Origin: Rheum nobile
Taxonomy: Eukaryota > Streptophyta > Magnoliopsida > Caryophyllales > Polygonaceae
NCBI GenBank assembly: GCA_027886185.1
Contig: WOAB01000595.1
Coordinates: forward strand, 5,022,001 to 5,086,000
Direction: 5' to 3'
Length of the DNA stretch: 64,000 nt
Part shown: piece by piece, positions 41,365-51,231 of the stretch
How positions within the stretch are numbered: position 1 is the stretch's first letter
Layout of the letters: each line of letters begins with the position of its first letter
Program-made: the position numbers and the translations under genes
Notes under the pieces: model-generated
What the model was told of the DNA's origin: nothing
Databases searched by the model: none
The model's input: the letters and a program-made list of their open reading frames with translations, nothing else

Positions 41365-41638
41365 TATTTCACTCTCCCAAGCTTCATCTTGGTCATGGAT
41401 AGATCACCCAGGTTCGAGTCCATAAGTAGTGACAATTGTCCTTTGAAGACTTGCTTTCGCTAAAACTCTAGTGGGTTCCCTTAACCAAGCCACTGCCTAA
41501 GAGTCATCGACTCATTCTTCAACAGGCACGCGGTCAGAGCTCTATGTGCTATTCCTACTGCTTGGGAGCTTACGGTTTCATGTTCTATTTCACTCCCTAA
41601 TGGGGGTTCGTTGCACCCTTCCCTCACGTACTACTTCC
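41365..41638 (-). pseudogene. Plastid 23S rRNA fragment in the nucleus
   Basis: Read on the minus strand, this is the 5' part of chloroplast 23S rRNA. Diagnostic words on the plus strand are GGTCATGGATAGATCACCC, GGTTCCCTTAACCAAGCCAC, TTCTTCAACAGGCACGCGGT and GAGCTTACGGTTTCATGTTC. Many differences from the plastid form I recall are C to T or G to A. The fragment cannot be functional. It is a nuclear integrant of plastid DNA, not a nuclear rRNA gene. Confidence 0.88.
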
Positions 41639-41640
41639 CC

Positions 41641-41816
41641 ATGGCATGGCCAACTCTCACAGTGTAACTATACAAGGCCTAGGAACGAATTCACCTCCAT
41701 ATGGATGATTGGTGATTACTAGCTATTCCGACTTCATGCAGGCGACTTACAGTCTATAATCCGAACTGAGGACGGGTTTTTGAGGTTAGCTCACCGTCGC
41801 GAGATTGCGCCCCTAT
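41641..41816 (-). pseudogene. Plastid 16S rRNA 3' fragment in the nucleus
   Basis: On the minus strand this is the 3' domain of 16S rRNA. Plus-strand words GGAACGAATTCACC, GACTTCATGCAGGCGACTTA, AATCCGAACTGAGGACGGGT and TTTTTGAGGTTAGCTCACC are characteristic. Relative to the bacterial/plastid consensus many C are T, for example CCTAGG for CCCGGG. It joins the 23S piece in the plastid order 16S then 23S, but with the tRNA-bearing spacer and flanks missing. Confidence 0.88.
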
Positions 41817-41827
41817 GTTAGGGCCTT

Positions 41828-41915
41828 TCTTTTGTGTAGTACTAATCAATAGGGCCTCATTGGTAATTGCTACAAGATCTCGTGCATTGTAACCCATGAC
41901 TGTGGTCCGACCTCA
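41828..41915 (-). pseudogene. Possible plastid ycf2 fragment
   Basis: One minus frame reads MGYNARDLVAITNEALLIST and TQKKGP, resembling the AAA-type region of Ycf2 (NARDLVALTNEAL as I recall it). Ycf2 and the rRNA genes both lie in the plastid inverted repeat, so a common origin with the neighbouring rRNA pieces is reasonable. The match is short and made from memory. Confidence 0.42.
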
Positions 41916-43341
41916 ATATGTCGAATTGTCTTGTTTCACTTCCTTCTAACAAGTGGTTGAGAGTGAGTAAGTAACCTTGGCCTCTTGGAAGGAGGTTTAG
42001 CAATAGTTTCGCTACCGTTATATAGTGATATGTTGGTCTTATCATTGCAGCAACTGGGTTTCCTCCGTGAACTTCCCATTCTTATCCCATGACCCATACA
42101 AGCTCGAAGCTTCCTTCGTAACTTCCAAAACTTCTTAGTGGCTCCCTTCCAAGCCTCATTTCATAAGGAATCTCAAAAGATCGAGAAAAGGAATTTTCCA
42201 CACACTAACTTAAACCCATTCATTGTCGAATCCCACTCAGTGGAATATGGAGGTACTTATGGTAGAAGGGGCCATTCTTGTCTTTCACGATAAAGTAATA
42301 GATGTAGAGGACTGGGTTGGGCCAACCTATGTTGTACTGGTGAGCATTCATGGCGCATTTGGTTCGAAGTGCTTATGGATACTTCAAACTGCTTCATGAT
42401 GCTTTCCTTTACTAAATATGGCACAAAAAGGATAGGTTGTATAGCTTTTTGTACTTGTGGGAGAAATGTACGATTGTTTCCAGTAGCTGTCACCGACAAC
42501 TCACCCTCGTGGAAGCTCAAAGACGAAGAAGACAACGGGTATGTTCTTCGACTGCCATGGCTTTTTCTTCCTCTCATCTGCTCGTTCTTCATCGACCTCC
42601 ATGGCTCTTTTTTCCTCTCTTTGCTGGTCTTCTCGTTATTTATCAACCTTCACCGACCTTAATCTGTTCTTGCTTCGTTCTTCTTTAAATTATGGGGTTT
42701 GGATGCTATTCAAGCTCCAATCTTGATTTAAACCATGATTAGGGTTGTAGTTTGACAGAATTTTGCCTAAATTTTGTTGGTAATGTTATAATTGTGATCG
42801 ATACCCTAATATGAAAAAGCCCCAAATTTTGTTGATTGTAGTTGAACTAGATTAGGACTTGCAAGCGCATGCCTTCACCGAATTCCTACTCAAAAGCGGA
42901 CTGTCATGTACAATTTTCGACTGCTACGACTGGCCTAGCGACGCGGGTATCAAGATTGAGTAGATATTGAGCTCCAACAATGAGAACCAACTACGATTTT
43001 GGGAGGTTATTTACGTTGGGTGTGTGTGTGAGGAAGAAGAGAAGTGTAGCTATTAGGAGAAATATCATTTGCACTTCACGTGTACAAAGAATTGTTGTAT
43101 ACCCTTTTTTTCAATTTTGGACTCTTTGGTAATTTCACCCATTTTTTATCTTATGAATATCTATATGTATTGTTTACCGAACATACATAACAAAAATAAG
43201 TATTGAATTTCAGCATCAGATTGAGTATGTAATTCAGCATCAGCATCAGCATAAGTATCAGCATCAACACTATTTACCGAACAAACCCTTAGTGTGGATT
43301 TTTATTCCCCACCTTGTTTTCATTTTATCCTCCTTTTTCGA
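41916..43341. other. Non-coding stretch, partly of possible plastid origin
   Basis: The first 300 bp may continue the organellar insert, but I could not assign them. The stretch 42437-42700 has open plus frames rich in Ser, Leu and Pro without motifs. The stretch 43206-43270 has CAGCATCAGCATCAG-type repeats. ATTTACCGAACA words at 43165-43185 and 43268-43285 suggest the end of an unrecognised element. No gene is supported. Confidence 0.35.
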
Positions 43342-44538
43342 GGGTATTAAATACACCCATAACTTTTTCTTTTTTTTATTATTCACACCCACGCATGCGG
43401 AATGCGTATACTTATGTTTATGCATTCGAAAATCATACGCATATGTATCCACAATGCGCATACATACGCATATGTACCCGCAGTGCGCATACATACGTGT
43501 ATGTATGCGCACTGCGGATACATACGCATATGTATGCACACTGCGGATACACATATGCATATGTATGGGCATTCCGCATGCACACACGTTCAAAATTAAA
43601 CGTTAACGGCAAGATTCTGTTTGAACAACAAATTTTGGATATGAAGCCTTGAACGGGATATTTAGAATATTTTTATTGTTTTTCTTTCTATATATTAAAT
43701 TTTTTTTTTAATGATATGGTAAAGTGTACGCTCAATTTTTGTCATTTATATGATTAGAATTGAAAAAATATTCGCAAATTTATATGCAAAAATGGAGAGT
43801 AAACTAAGTGGTTAAAGTATATCATATATTTACTTAATTTTAGTAATGAAGACTATATTAATTGTATAACTAATTAAAAGAAAAAAGTGGTTAAAGTATA
43901 TCACATATTTATTTCAAATATTTTTAATATGTATATTTCCACTTTTGCATCATTAATCATATATTACTAATTATACCAACTATATAAATTGAAATGTAAA
44001 TTTTAGCATTTGGCCCTATATTTTAATTTATAAAAAAATTTAACATAATTTTTAATTTAAAGTTTTACGCACATATATTATAAATAATTTTTATTTTAAA
44101 TAATAAATATTATAACTAAAAAGGTAAACATATATAAATAACTTTGAAATAACTAGTTAGCATGTACCAATGAGCACACACTAGAAAAACCGTAGAATAT
44201 ATAACAAACTATCAACTTAACCATATTTTATATAGAAGTAACTAATTTAACATAAAATTATATAATAATAAATATAGTAAACTTAACTCGTTCGAATTAA
44301 AAAAATCTAAAACGTTCATAATAGGATCGTTAACGTTAATTAACAGCAGGAATAATCTGTGCATGCGCACTGCGGATACACACGCGTATGTATGCGCATT
44401 ACATATGCGTGTGTATTGCTAATGCATATACATAAGTATACGCGTTCCGCATGCGTAGATCAATATATATGCTTCCGCGTTCCGCATACATATAGTGGGT
44501 GTAAATAATAAAAAGTTATGGGTGTGTTTAACAACACC
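43342..44538. mobile_element. Foldback-like TIR element J
   Basis: The long inverted ends are GGGTATTAAATACACCCATAAC at the left and, inverted, AGGTGTTGTTAAACACACCC then ATAAC at the right. They run on through CACCCACGCATGCGGAATGCG for well over 100 bp. The inner arms are imperfect repeats of ATACGCATATGTATGCGCA and CTGCGGATAC (43395-43590), mirrored at 44358-44500. The centre (43650-44350) is AT-rich. It encodes nothing; the several overlapping frames in the arms on both strands result from the palindromic TATGCGCATA words. No clear target duplication was found, so the class is open. Confidence 0.65.
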
Positions 44539-45683
44539 TTTTTTTTACTTTTTCACAACCATGACATTAGGTATAATGGGTGTTACCATATACTATGCTT
44601 GTTACAGTGCAACATTACCTTAGACTATAGCGTTACACTTTCATTATAGCTCGCTATAGCTTACTTATTGTAACACATAGATACAATCATTAACCTAGCA
44701 TATTGTATGTGTGACTATTATTATAAGAAGTAGACAATTTGAAATCTTACTTGGCTAACCACCAAGAAGTAAAGGTTTTTCTTTATCAACTAGTTGGTAG
44801 ATTAGGTTTGCTCTCTAAGGAATCTTGTCTCTATTGTTACTTAGATTTACTGTATTCTGCTGCTCATGGAACGGTTTCATCGTTCCCTAACTATACTAAT
44901 ACACTCAATTGAACAAACTCGATTCAATTAGCCAAACTTTGAAGATCTAGGCTTGGGCAAATTATTTCGAACGATTGGCGTCTCTTACCCATCTTAAGTA
45001 CAAGCGTACACTAGTGCGCAGTCCATTTTGGCTGCATCACTTATATACATGATATAGAGCAAAACTGAAATGGCATATCCTTACAAAGCAGAAAAAGGTG
45101 TTATTATATCGGGTCATTTAAGTTGTACATTTTTCCCTCTCTATAAGGTCTTCCTTTTCTTGTTCGTTTATAATCGATCATGCACGTTTATCCGATTACT
45201 GAAATAGTTTAATACATCGAGTTATCGAGGGCATTATCCTTCCTTAAGAGAAAAGAGTTCAAAGATTATACCACAAACGATTAGATTCTTATGTTATAAG
45301 TCCATTTAGCGAATAAGGATCCTCTCCCTATTTTAAATTTATTTATAAGTGCACAACACACTTTTAAATAGTTGTTTGTGTATACATACATATGCTTATT
45401 CCATAGCTACATTGATTATCAACTGCCGCATATTGATAGATATGCATGTACGTACGTACATACAAACGGACAAGAAGGAGGAACCCCAATATAATCCATA
45501 ACTTCGATCGATCATGTGATACGTATGTACGTACGTATAACCTGATAATCAAATTGGTGCCAAACTGAGTGCTATATATAGAAGGAGGTAGATCGATATG
45601 TAACGTGCTTTATGTAAATGTTTCACATCACATGAAACATGGCACTTGACACATGAGTTTACTTAAAAACAATGTTTGTGGCC
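44539..45683. other. Non-coding stretch between element J and the heat shock gene
   Basis: No gene or known repeat recognised. CTATAGC-type words recur at 44625-44660. ACGTACGTAC runs lie at 45446-45464 and 45524-45538. It should contain the 3' end of the heat shock transcript close to 45683. Confidence 0.4.
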
Positions 45684-46124
45684 TTAAAAGGTAGCTGTAT
45701 TGAACTTCTCCCTTGGCACCGTGACCGTGAGAGTACCGTCCTTGACAAAACTCCTCAACTGCTCAACCTTGGCATCCTCCGACAACTTGAACTTGCTCAT
45801 AAACTCCCCACATCTCATCTCCGTTCTATAATACCCACTTTCCTCCTTCCTCTCCTCCCTCTCGTCCGCCCCTTTAGCACTTATGTGTAGCACTCTCCCG
45901 TCCTCAACACGCACCCTCACGTCCTCCTTCCCCTGCACTTGCATCCTAAAGAGGTGGGTGTCGGGGGTTTTCTCATACTCAATCCTATTCCTCACCGAAA
46001 AGCCCAGCCCGTGCATGCCCCATGGAGACGGCATAATCGGAAAGCTTAAGGGTTGTGGAGGGAAGAAAGGATCGAACATGCCTTGTTGTCTACCAAAGTG
46101 GCCTTTGTAGGGTGAAATAGACAT
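45684..46124 (-). CDS. Small heat shock protein (HSP20 / alpha-crystallin family)
   Basis: This single uninterrupted frame of 146 codons begins MSISPYKGHFGRQQGMFDPF. After a Pro/Phe-rich N-terminal arm (about 1-40), the alpha-crystallin domain runs from about residue 42 to 140: RNRIEYEKTPDTHLFRMQVQ, VEDGRVLHISAKGADEREER, GEFMSKFKLSEDAKVEQL, and the signature KDGTLTVTVPREK. Plant cytosolic class I proteins look like this and act as ATP-independent holdase chaperones. The protein stops only six residues after PREK (FNTATF), so the usual C-terminal I/V-x-I/V anchor is missing. No targeting peptide is seen. The gene is intronless, as is usual for the family, has a TATA box upstream, and lies in the opposite direction to no other host gene. 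It looks intact. Confidence 0.88.
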   Translation of the reverse strand: MSISPYKGHFGRQQGMFDPFFPPQPLSFPIMPSPWGMHGLGFSVRNRIEYEKTPDTHLFRMQVQGKEDVRVRVEDGRVLHISAKGADEREERKEESGYYRTEMRCGEFMSKFKLSEDAKVEQLRSFVKDGTLTVTVPREKFNTATF

Positions 46125-46245
46125 TTTGGCAGAGTACGTATAGGTTAATTGATCGAAAGCCTATTTATTTAGAAAGTTCGTTGCAAGTATATGATTAAGG
46201 GCCGTTTCTTCTTTTGTTATCCTAGTGTTGTGTGAAGACAAGGTT

Positions 46246-46253
46246 TATTTATA
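46246..46253 (-). promoter_or_regulatory. TATA box of the small heat shock gene
   Basis: The minus strand reads CTATAAATAAAC, with TATAAATA about 122 bp before the ATG at 46124, a normal plant leader distance. A GAA..TTC half-site pair (GAAAGTTC, 46172-46179) lies downstream in the leader. I found no perfect three-unit heat shock element upstream of the TATA box. Confidence 0.5.
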
Positions 46254-46488
46254 GTGCGGGTATATATTCTCACAGCTAGATTGCAATACTTAGGAATTTT
46301 GTAGGTGGGATCACTTTTATACGTGCATGAGAGATGACAACGAAAAGTAGGAACATATTCATATTTAGTACATGAACATTTAATTTTTTGGAACATATTC
46401 ACTTTTATAGCCTGCTAGTTTTGCCGACATGCATTTCGATCGTGACATTTATGTTACATGTTTGTATTCCCTTTCTCATTATAACGAT

Positions 46489-47140
46489 CCTGTTGGACCA
46501 CGTTGTAAGACGAATGGTCGAGACGACATCCGTCGACACGAAGTTAAGACAACTTCCTTCAAATCAACATATTAACAAAGACGATGGTGACTCGAAACAC
46601 GACATAGACTAGAAATTCGACATGACCATCGACTCAAAGACGACCGTCGACTCCGGAAACGATCGTCGACTCGGAGGACGACCGTCGACTCAAAGACGAC
46701 AATCGACTCGAGGGACGACCGTCGACTCGGGAGACGACCATCTACTCGAAAACGACCGTCGACCCGGGAGACGACCGTTGGCTCGAAACACAACTGTCAT
46801 CTTGAATGGCCACGGGCGGCTCAAGAGACGAAAAAACCCTTGACTTCTAGTGCGCAACGGCTAAGCGAGACCCACGCCTTCAGCAACAAGGAAGTGAATA
46901 TTACTTGGAATGTTTCTAGGATATTATTTATTATAAATAGGCATCTTTGCACACTTGTAATGGGGGATCGGATGTCTTCTATCTCATGTCTTTTCTCCCA
47001 CTTGTAAACGTTCTCTAAGAGATATGTATTCTCTCATCTCTCACACATGTAAACACGCTCTCTTACATCTTCTTCTATCTCTAGACATTCATATATACTT
47101 GTACGATTCCACCATTAAAAGACATCAAAAGGAAAGCACA
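46489..47140 (+). repeat. LTR-like stretch (possible solo LTR)
   Basis: It begins TGTTGGACCACGTTG, carries a plus-strand TATA box (TTATAAATAGGCATC, about 46931-46945) and then a CT-rich transcribed-looking region with TTCTCTCATCTCTCACAC. This is the usual anatomy of a copia LTR. No partner LTR and no clear target duplication are seen, so the right end is only approximate. It could also be another repeat. Confidence 0.35.
46624..46789. repeat. 18-19-bp minisatellite
   Basis: Nine tandem copies of a unit close to GACCGTCGACTCGGGAGAC, 17-19 bp long. Most carry GTCGAC. Variants differ mainly in the purine-rich second half. The spacing fits no codon phase and no spacer-repeat pattern, so it is a minisatellite and not a CRISPR array. 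Confidence 0.82.
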
Positions 47141-47742
47141 TATTCAAGTTGACACGATGCAGTTGTCTTCTTGTCAACATGTACTTTGTCCATATTTGCT
47201 TGTAAACATCATTAGGAGAACGTGGTTCATCATATTCTCATCTAATAAAGGGAGGGCTATTCCCTTACACTTATTAACATTATTTTTTACATACTTTACA
47301 TCATTTTACTTACATTTAAATGAAGCTTATGTTGTCGTCTTATACCTTTACATCTTACAATTAGTATCCTCTAACTATCTTACCCCTAATTATGCAAATT
47401 AAAATCTTCTTTTTTCTTTGCCCAAAACAGATCCGATCTAGTGGTTTTTATTCATTAAACAAGATATGTATTAAATATCTAATCTTGTGTACCTTACGTT
47501 ACCACGTATAGTGAATTATTTTCATAACTTATCTTCTCTCTTTTTCATTGCAATATTTTTTATAATTTGTTTAGCTACATTCTTAAGTGGTTCCAATGTT
47601 TTTAAAGGTATTTTAATTATTTTTAATTTTAATTGTAATGAATATGATTAATTTAACTTCATGGTTAAAGTGGTTGTATACGTAGTAAAAGCTTAGCCAA
47701 GAGTTTGAAGTCTTTTATTCTTATGGAAGTACAAGAATATAT
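47141..47742. other. Non-coding stretch up to the LINE 3' end
   Basis: It is AT-rich with no supported gene. The LINE stop codon lies at 47743-47745 (minus). No long A tail is visible beyond it; AAGAATAAAAGACTTC in minus reading near 47705-47725 may be the polyadenylation region. Confidence 0.4.
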
Positions 47743-48047
47743 TACTAGTTGCTGAAAAGCAGTTTACATGCCAAATAGGCAGGCACTTGACCAACATGAA
47801 AATAGAATATAATTACCCTATAAGACAAGGCTAAACCATGCTGAGCTAAAGCATGAGCAACACTTTTACTAGACTTAGGAATAAACACAACAGAACCAAA
47901 ATTAAAAGAAGCAACAAGTTGTTTAATATACAAGCCAAGAAGGCTAAAATTAGTACTATGGACAGTAGACGAGTGATAGTTATCGACAAGCAGCTTGCAA
48001 TCAATCCGAACAAGAACACATGAAATCCCAAAACTGGCAACATTCTT
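47743..48047 (-). pseudogene. L1-type LINE, C-terminal RNase H half
   Basis: The frame reads VASFGISCVLVRIDCKLLVD, FNFGSVVFIPKSSKSVAHAL and AQHGLALSYRV. This is the second half of the plant LINE RNase H domain (RVT_3). Its first half lies at 62021-62170 (MTALGFVLTRPNGSILLL, GQAVIWGLKN). Removing element F (with E) and one TTCTT copy joins the two halves in frame. Confidence 0.82.
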
Positions 48048-48316
48048 TATTAGGATTCAAGCACAGTAATGAGAGAAATTGAAACAAAGAACACGAGAAT
48101 TGTTAACCCAGTTCGTCAAGAAATTGATTACGTCTGGGGGCGCTGCCAAGCCAGGGTTTTTTTCTACTATTTTGTGATAATGATTACAATAATCAAGTGG
48201 GTAGTTATAGTCATTAACAAAACCCTAATCAGGCCCAAAAGACCCTTGTACGAACGGGCCCAAATCGCTGGAGTTGGGCTTTTGGCGTACAGTCCATTAG
48301 GCTCCATAACCCAACA
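48048..48316 (-). repeat. Element F 3' LTR (left)
   Basis: Matches 61753-62020 along its whole length, for example CAATAATCAAGTGGGTA and CCCTAATCAGGCCCAAAAGA. It is short, as in Tnt1-like elements, and diverged by many point changes. Confidence 0.9.
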
Positions 48317-48402
48317 ATCTCTAACCTGGAGACTAATTCCAATTATAATCGTCTTCATCTTCAACAGCAACCCACATCCGGTAGCAACGCCAGGCCTTCA
48401 AC

Positions 48403-48912
48403 TCAGTTACCAAGGCCAATTGAAGTCATGCAGAGCTTAAACTTCTCTAAGGTCACAACCTTAGTCAACATGTCTGCAGGATTCTCACTCCCTCGAATCT
48501 TCATCAGTTGTAGAATCTTTTTTTCCAAAAGATGGCGTATGTAATGATACTTCAGCTCTATGTGCTTAGTCCTCGAGTGAAAAGCTGGATTCTTAGCCAA
48601 GTGCATGGCACTCTGACTATCACTGTATAGAATGCTACCCCCCTGCTCCTTCCATAATTTACGCAAGAAATTATGCAACCATACCATCTCCTTACTAGCC
48701 TCAGTCATTGCAACATACTCAGCTTCTGCAGTAGACAAAGCCACACTTTTCTACAGCTTAGAATCCCAAGAAACCGCAGTACCACCCAATGTAAAGACGT
48801 ACCCCATTGTACTTCTTCTCTTGTCGATATCACTTGATGCCAAATCTGCATCAACATACCCTGCTAACACGACTTTCTTGCCTTCAAAACATAAGGCATG
48901 CTCAGTAGTACT
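48403..48912 (-). pseudogene. Element F RNase H, C-terminal pol
   Basis: From the junction with E (48912, minus) the frame reads STTEHALCFEGKKVVLAGYV, then DADLASSDIDKRRSTMGYVF, a stop, and SVALSTAEAEYVAMTEASKE, SILYSDSQSAMHLAKNPAFH, SRTKHIELKYHYIRHLLEKK. These are the copia RNase H catalytic blocks. The preceding residues ILRYLRG lie at 58308-58330 beyond E. Confidence 0.87.
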
Positions 48913-49400
48913 TGTTGGGCTCAGAAATTATTGATTATCCATCAAGCCGGCCCATATGGGTAATTGAATTGGGCCACGATCTGGAGAAAGAGGGTCTAGA
49001 GATCGCCTGGAGCAACGACTCGACGAATCCCTGAAAAATCAGACTTCAACGGATTTATTAGTTCATTCATGTAAATTATGTATAAAAGGAGATGATCTTT
49101 CTTATGTAAATACACAATTATTATCATCAATACCAGCTACCATTTACAATTTTCTCGCTCTGTTACATTTGCTCTCTAAGTTCGATCCTTTACTTCAATC
49201 TTAAAGAGACCGACGCTTAGATCTTTCGATTCGACCAATCTCTTGTTCAAGGGAGATAAGTTTACTTTTGTGTCTGTTTAATCTCATTTCATTTTAGTTC
49301 CTTGCTTGATTTGGATCATTCAGATATAATCAATTCTGTAGTTGTCTAGTTGCCCTTCTTAAGGTGATTCAGGTCGGTTCGATCTTTTTGCCCCAAAACA
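48913..49400 (+). repeat. Element E 5' LTR
   Basis: This 488-bp LTR carries a TATA box TATAAAAGG at 49081-49089. A segment of about 20 bp present in the 3' LTR (near 57882-57910) is absent or replaced here. Confidence 0.93.
49081..49089 (+). promoter_or_regulatory. TATA box in the LTR of element E
   Basis: TATAAAAGG lies 168 bp inside the LTR and is conserved in the 3' LTR at 57988-57996. This is the expected polymerase II promoter position. Confidence 0.7.
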
Positions 49401-49403
49401 ATT

Positions 49404-49421
49404 TGGCGCCCACCGTGGGGC
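49404..49421 (+). other. Element E primer binding site
   Basis: TGGCGCCCACCGTGGGGC begins three bases after the 5' LTR. It is close to the primer site of D. The tRNA was not identified. Confidence 0.85.
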
Positions 49422-49470
49422 ATCTAGCCAATCAAGCGATCCAATCATCAAAACCGACACTCACCCCATC

Positions 49471-51231
49471 ATGGCAGAGATCGGAAACCCAGCAATCCTC
49501 GTCGAAGATCAAGCTCAAGGCGATATTCAAATCGCAAACCAGGCAGAAGACGTCAGTAGCCAGCCGATCGAAAACTCACAAATTCAAGAGCTCGCAAAAG
49601 CTATGAATGTCCTCCAAGAGGAACTGGCCCAAAAACGTGCCAGAACGGAAACGCTAAGTACCCAATCTGAATCCGAAATTGCTCGACTAACCCGTGAGAA
49701 TGAATTGTTGAAATCGCAGATACATTCAGCCGCTTCAATCCCCGGAGGTTCAAGACGAATAGTCAACAGAGAAGGACTGTCTACTCGACTCAACCTGGAC
49801 GGGATAGACGTAACTCCTGCGATGGCGAATAATGCCTCCCTGCCTTCTGGTATATTTCAGACCCCTCCAGTCACTTTTGCTACGACTAACGTGCCAGGCT
49901 TTGTAGCCGAGCCCCCTGAGGCTCGAGCGGTCCATCCACAGGTGACGGCTCCAGCCAATCTCTAGACCCTCATACAAAAAGCTATCAACAAGCACATGAA
50001 GACCCTGGACGATCGTATTGCACGAGACCCGAGAGTCCCCCAACCAATCGAGAAAGAAGCAATCGATGGATATGAAGATTCACCCTTCGTATAAGCTATT
50101 GCACGCATCGAGATTCCAAAGAAGTTCCATGTCCCCAACATGCCCAACTATGACGGGACTGGGGACCCCGAAGATCATGTCTCAATTTATAAGCAAAAAT
50201 TAATGACTATTTTGATCCCAAGAGGGAACCGTGAGGCAGTCATGTGCAAAAGCTTTGGCACGACCCTCGCAGGACCTGCACTAACTTGGCTTATGCATTT
50301 ACCACAGGGCTCCATCGCTTCTTTCACCGACTTGATCAATTCATTCAAAGTCCAGTTCGCTAGCAGTCGACGATTAGAAAAGCAATCAAGCGATCTGTAC
50401 AGGATCGTGCAAAGGTATGGAGAACCTCTAAGGGATTATCTTAACATGTACAACAAAGAGAAGATCGTAATCCCACACTGCAATGTTCCAACATCAATTG
50501 AAGCGTTTCGCCGGGGCTTGGTCAGAGGTAGTGAACTCTATCGCGAATTGACCAAGTACCCGTGCCGGAGCTTTGAAGACGTCCAAGCCAAAACCATGGC
50601 ACAAGTCAGACTCGAGGAAGATGAAGAACCCTCCAAAGCAAACAAGAGTCCTGATCGATTCGACCGAAAGGCATCCTCGGATTATCAGTGCGATCGACGA
50701 CCACATCCGTATCCTAAGGGGCGAAGCGACCCCAGTCAGGTGAACAACTCTTATGACAGGAACCAGGATTGGCGAAACAACCCCGCTCTCCCTCCAAAGC
50801 TTCACTCTTACAATTTTAATATCTCCATATCGGAACTCGTGAAGAGTTTTGACAAATATGGGAAGGAAGTAAGGTGGCCTTGAAAGAGCGACAAACCAGA
50901 CGCCAAGAAGGACATGAACCGGTGGTGCGAGTTCCACGGGGACCATGGACACTCGATGGACGAATGCATAGCCCTTTGTAAGGAAGTCGCAAGGCTCCTC
51001 TCGCATGGGCTATTACGCGACGTCATCTCGGACAGGGCCAAAGCGACCCTCGATCGAAGGGATCAGATAACATCCGATAAACCACCCTCTCCGGTTCTTA
51101 CTAAAATTGTTAACACCATATCAGGAGGGTCAGATGTGTGTGGAAACACATACTCGGCCGCCAAAAGGCATGCTCGAGAAAGCAAGGGTAACAAGCCGTC
51201 AGGCGGAGACAAGACAGTTACAGATCTCTAA
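49471..51231 (+). pseudogene. Element E gag
   Basis: One frame from ATG 49471 covers the whole gag, but with three in-frame stops: TAG 49963-49965, TAA 50092-50094 and TGA 50881-50883. The N-terminal 160 residues include a coiled-coil-like segment (IQELAKAMNVLQEELAQKRA). The gag domain follows: VPNMPNYDGTGDPEDHVSIY, GPALTWLMHLPQGSIASFTD, YGEPLRDYLNMYNKEKIV, and ELTKYPCRSFEDVQAKTMAQ. A linker leads to WCEFHGDHGHSMDECIAL, a Cys/His motif in place of a classical knuckle, normal for Tat elements. The protein would form the particle. Confidence 0.86.

Noticed and set aside
41365..41816. Functional rRNA genes
   Set aside because: The pieces are fragments, many conserved positions are altered, and the order lacks spacer and flanks. 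They are nuclear plastid DNA.
42257..42662. Overlapping frames on both strands near the plastid insert
   Set aside because: No conserved motif. One strand is Lys/Arg/Ser rich and the other Ser/Leu/Phe rich, as expected of mirror translation.
43270..43652. Six overlapping frames rich in Tyr, Ala, His and Met on both strands
   Set aside because: They come from the near-palindromic ATACGCATATG repeats in the arm of element J, which lack stops in every frame. No protein family is matched.
46624..46789. Possible CRISPR-like array
   Set aside because: Units are contiguous, with no unique spacers, in a plant genome. It is a minisatellite.
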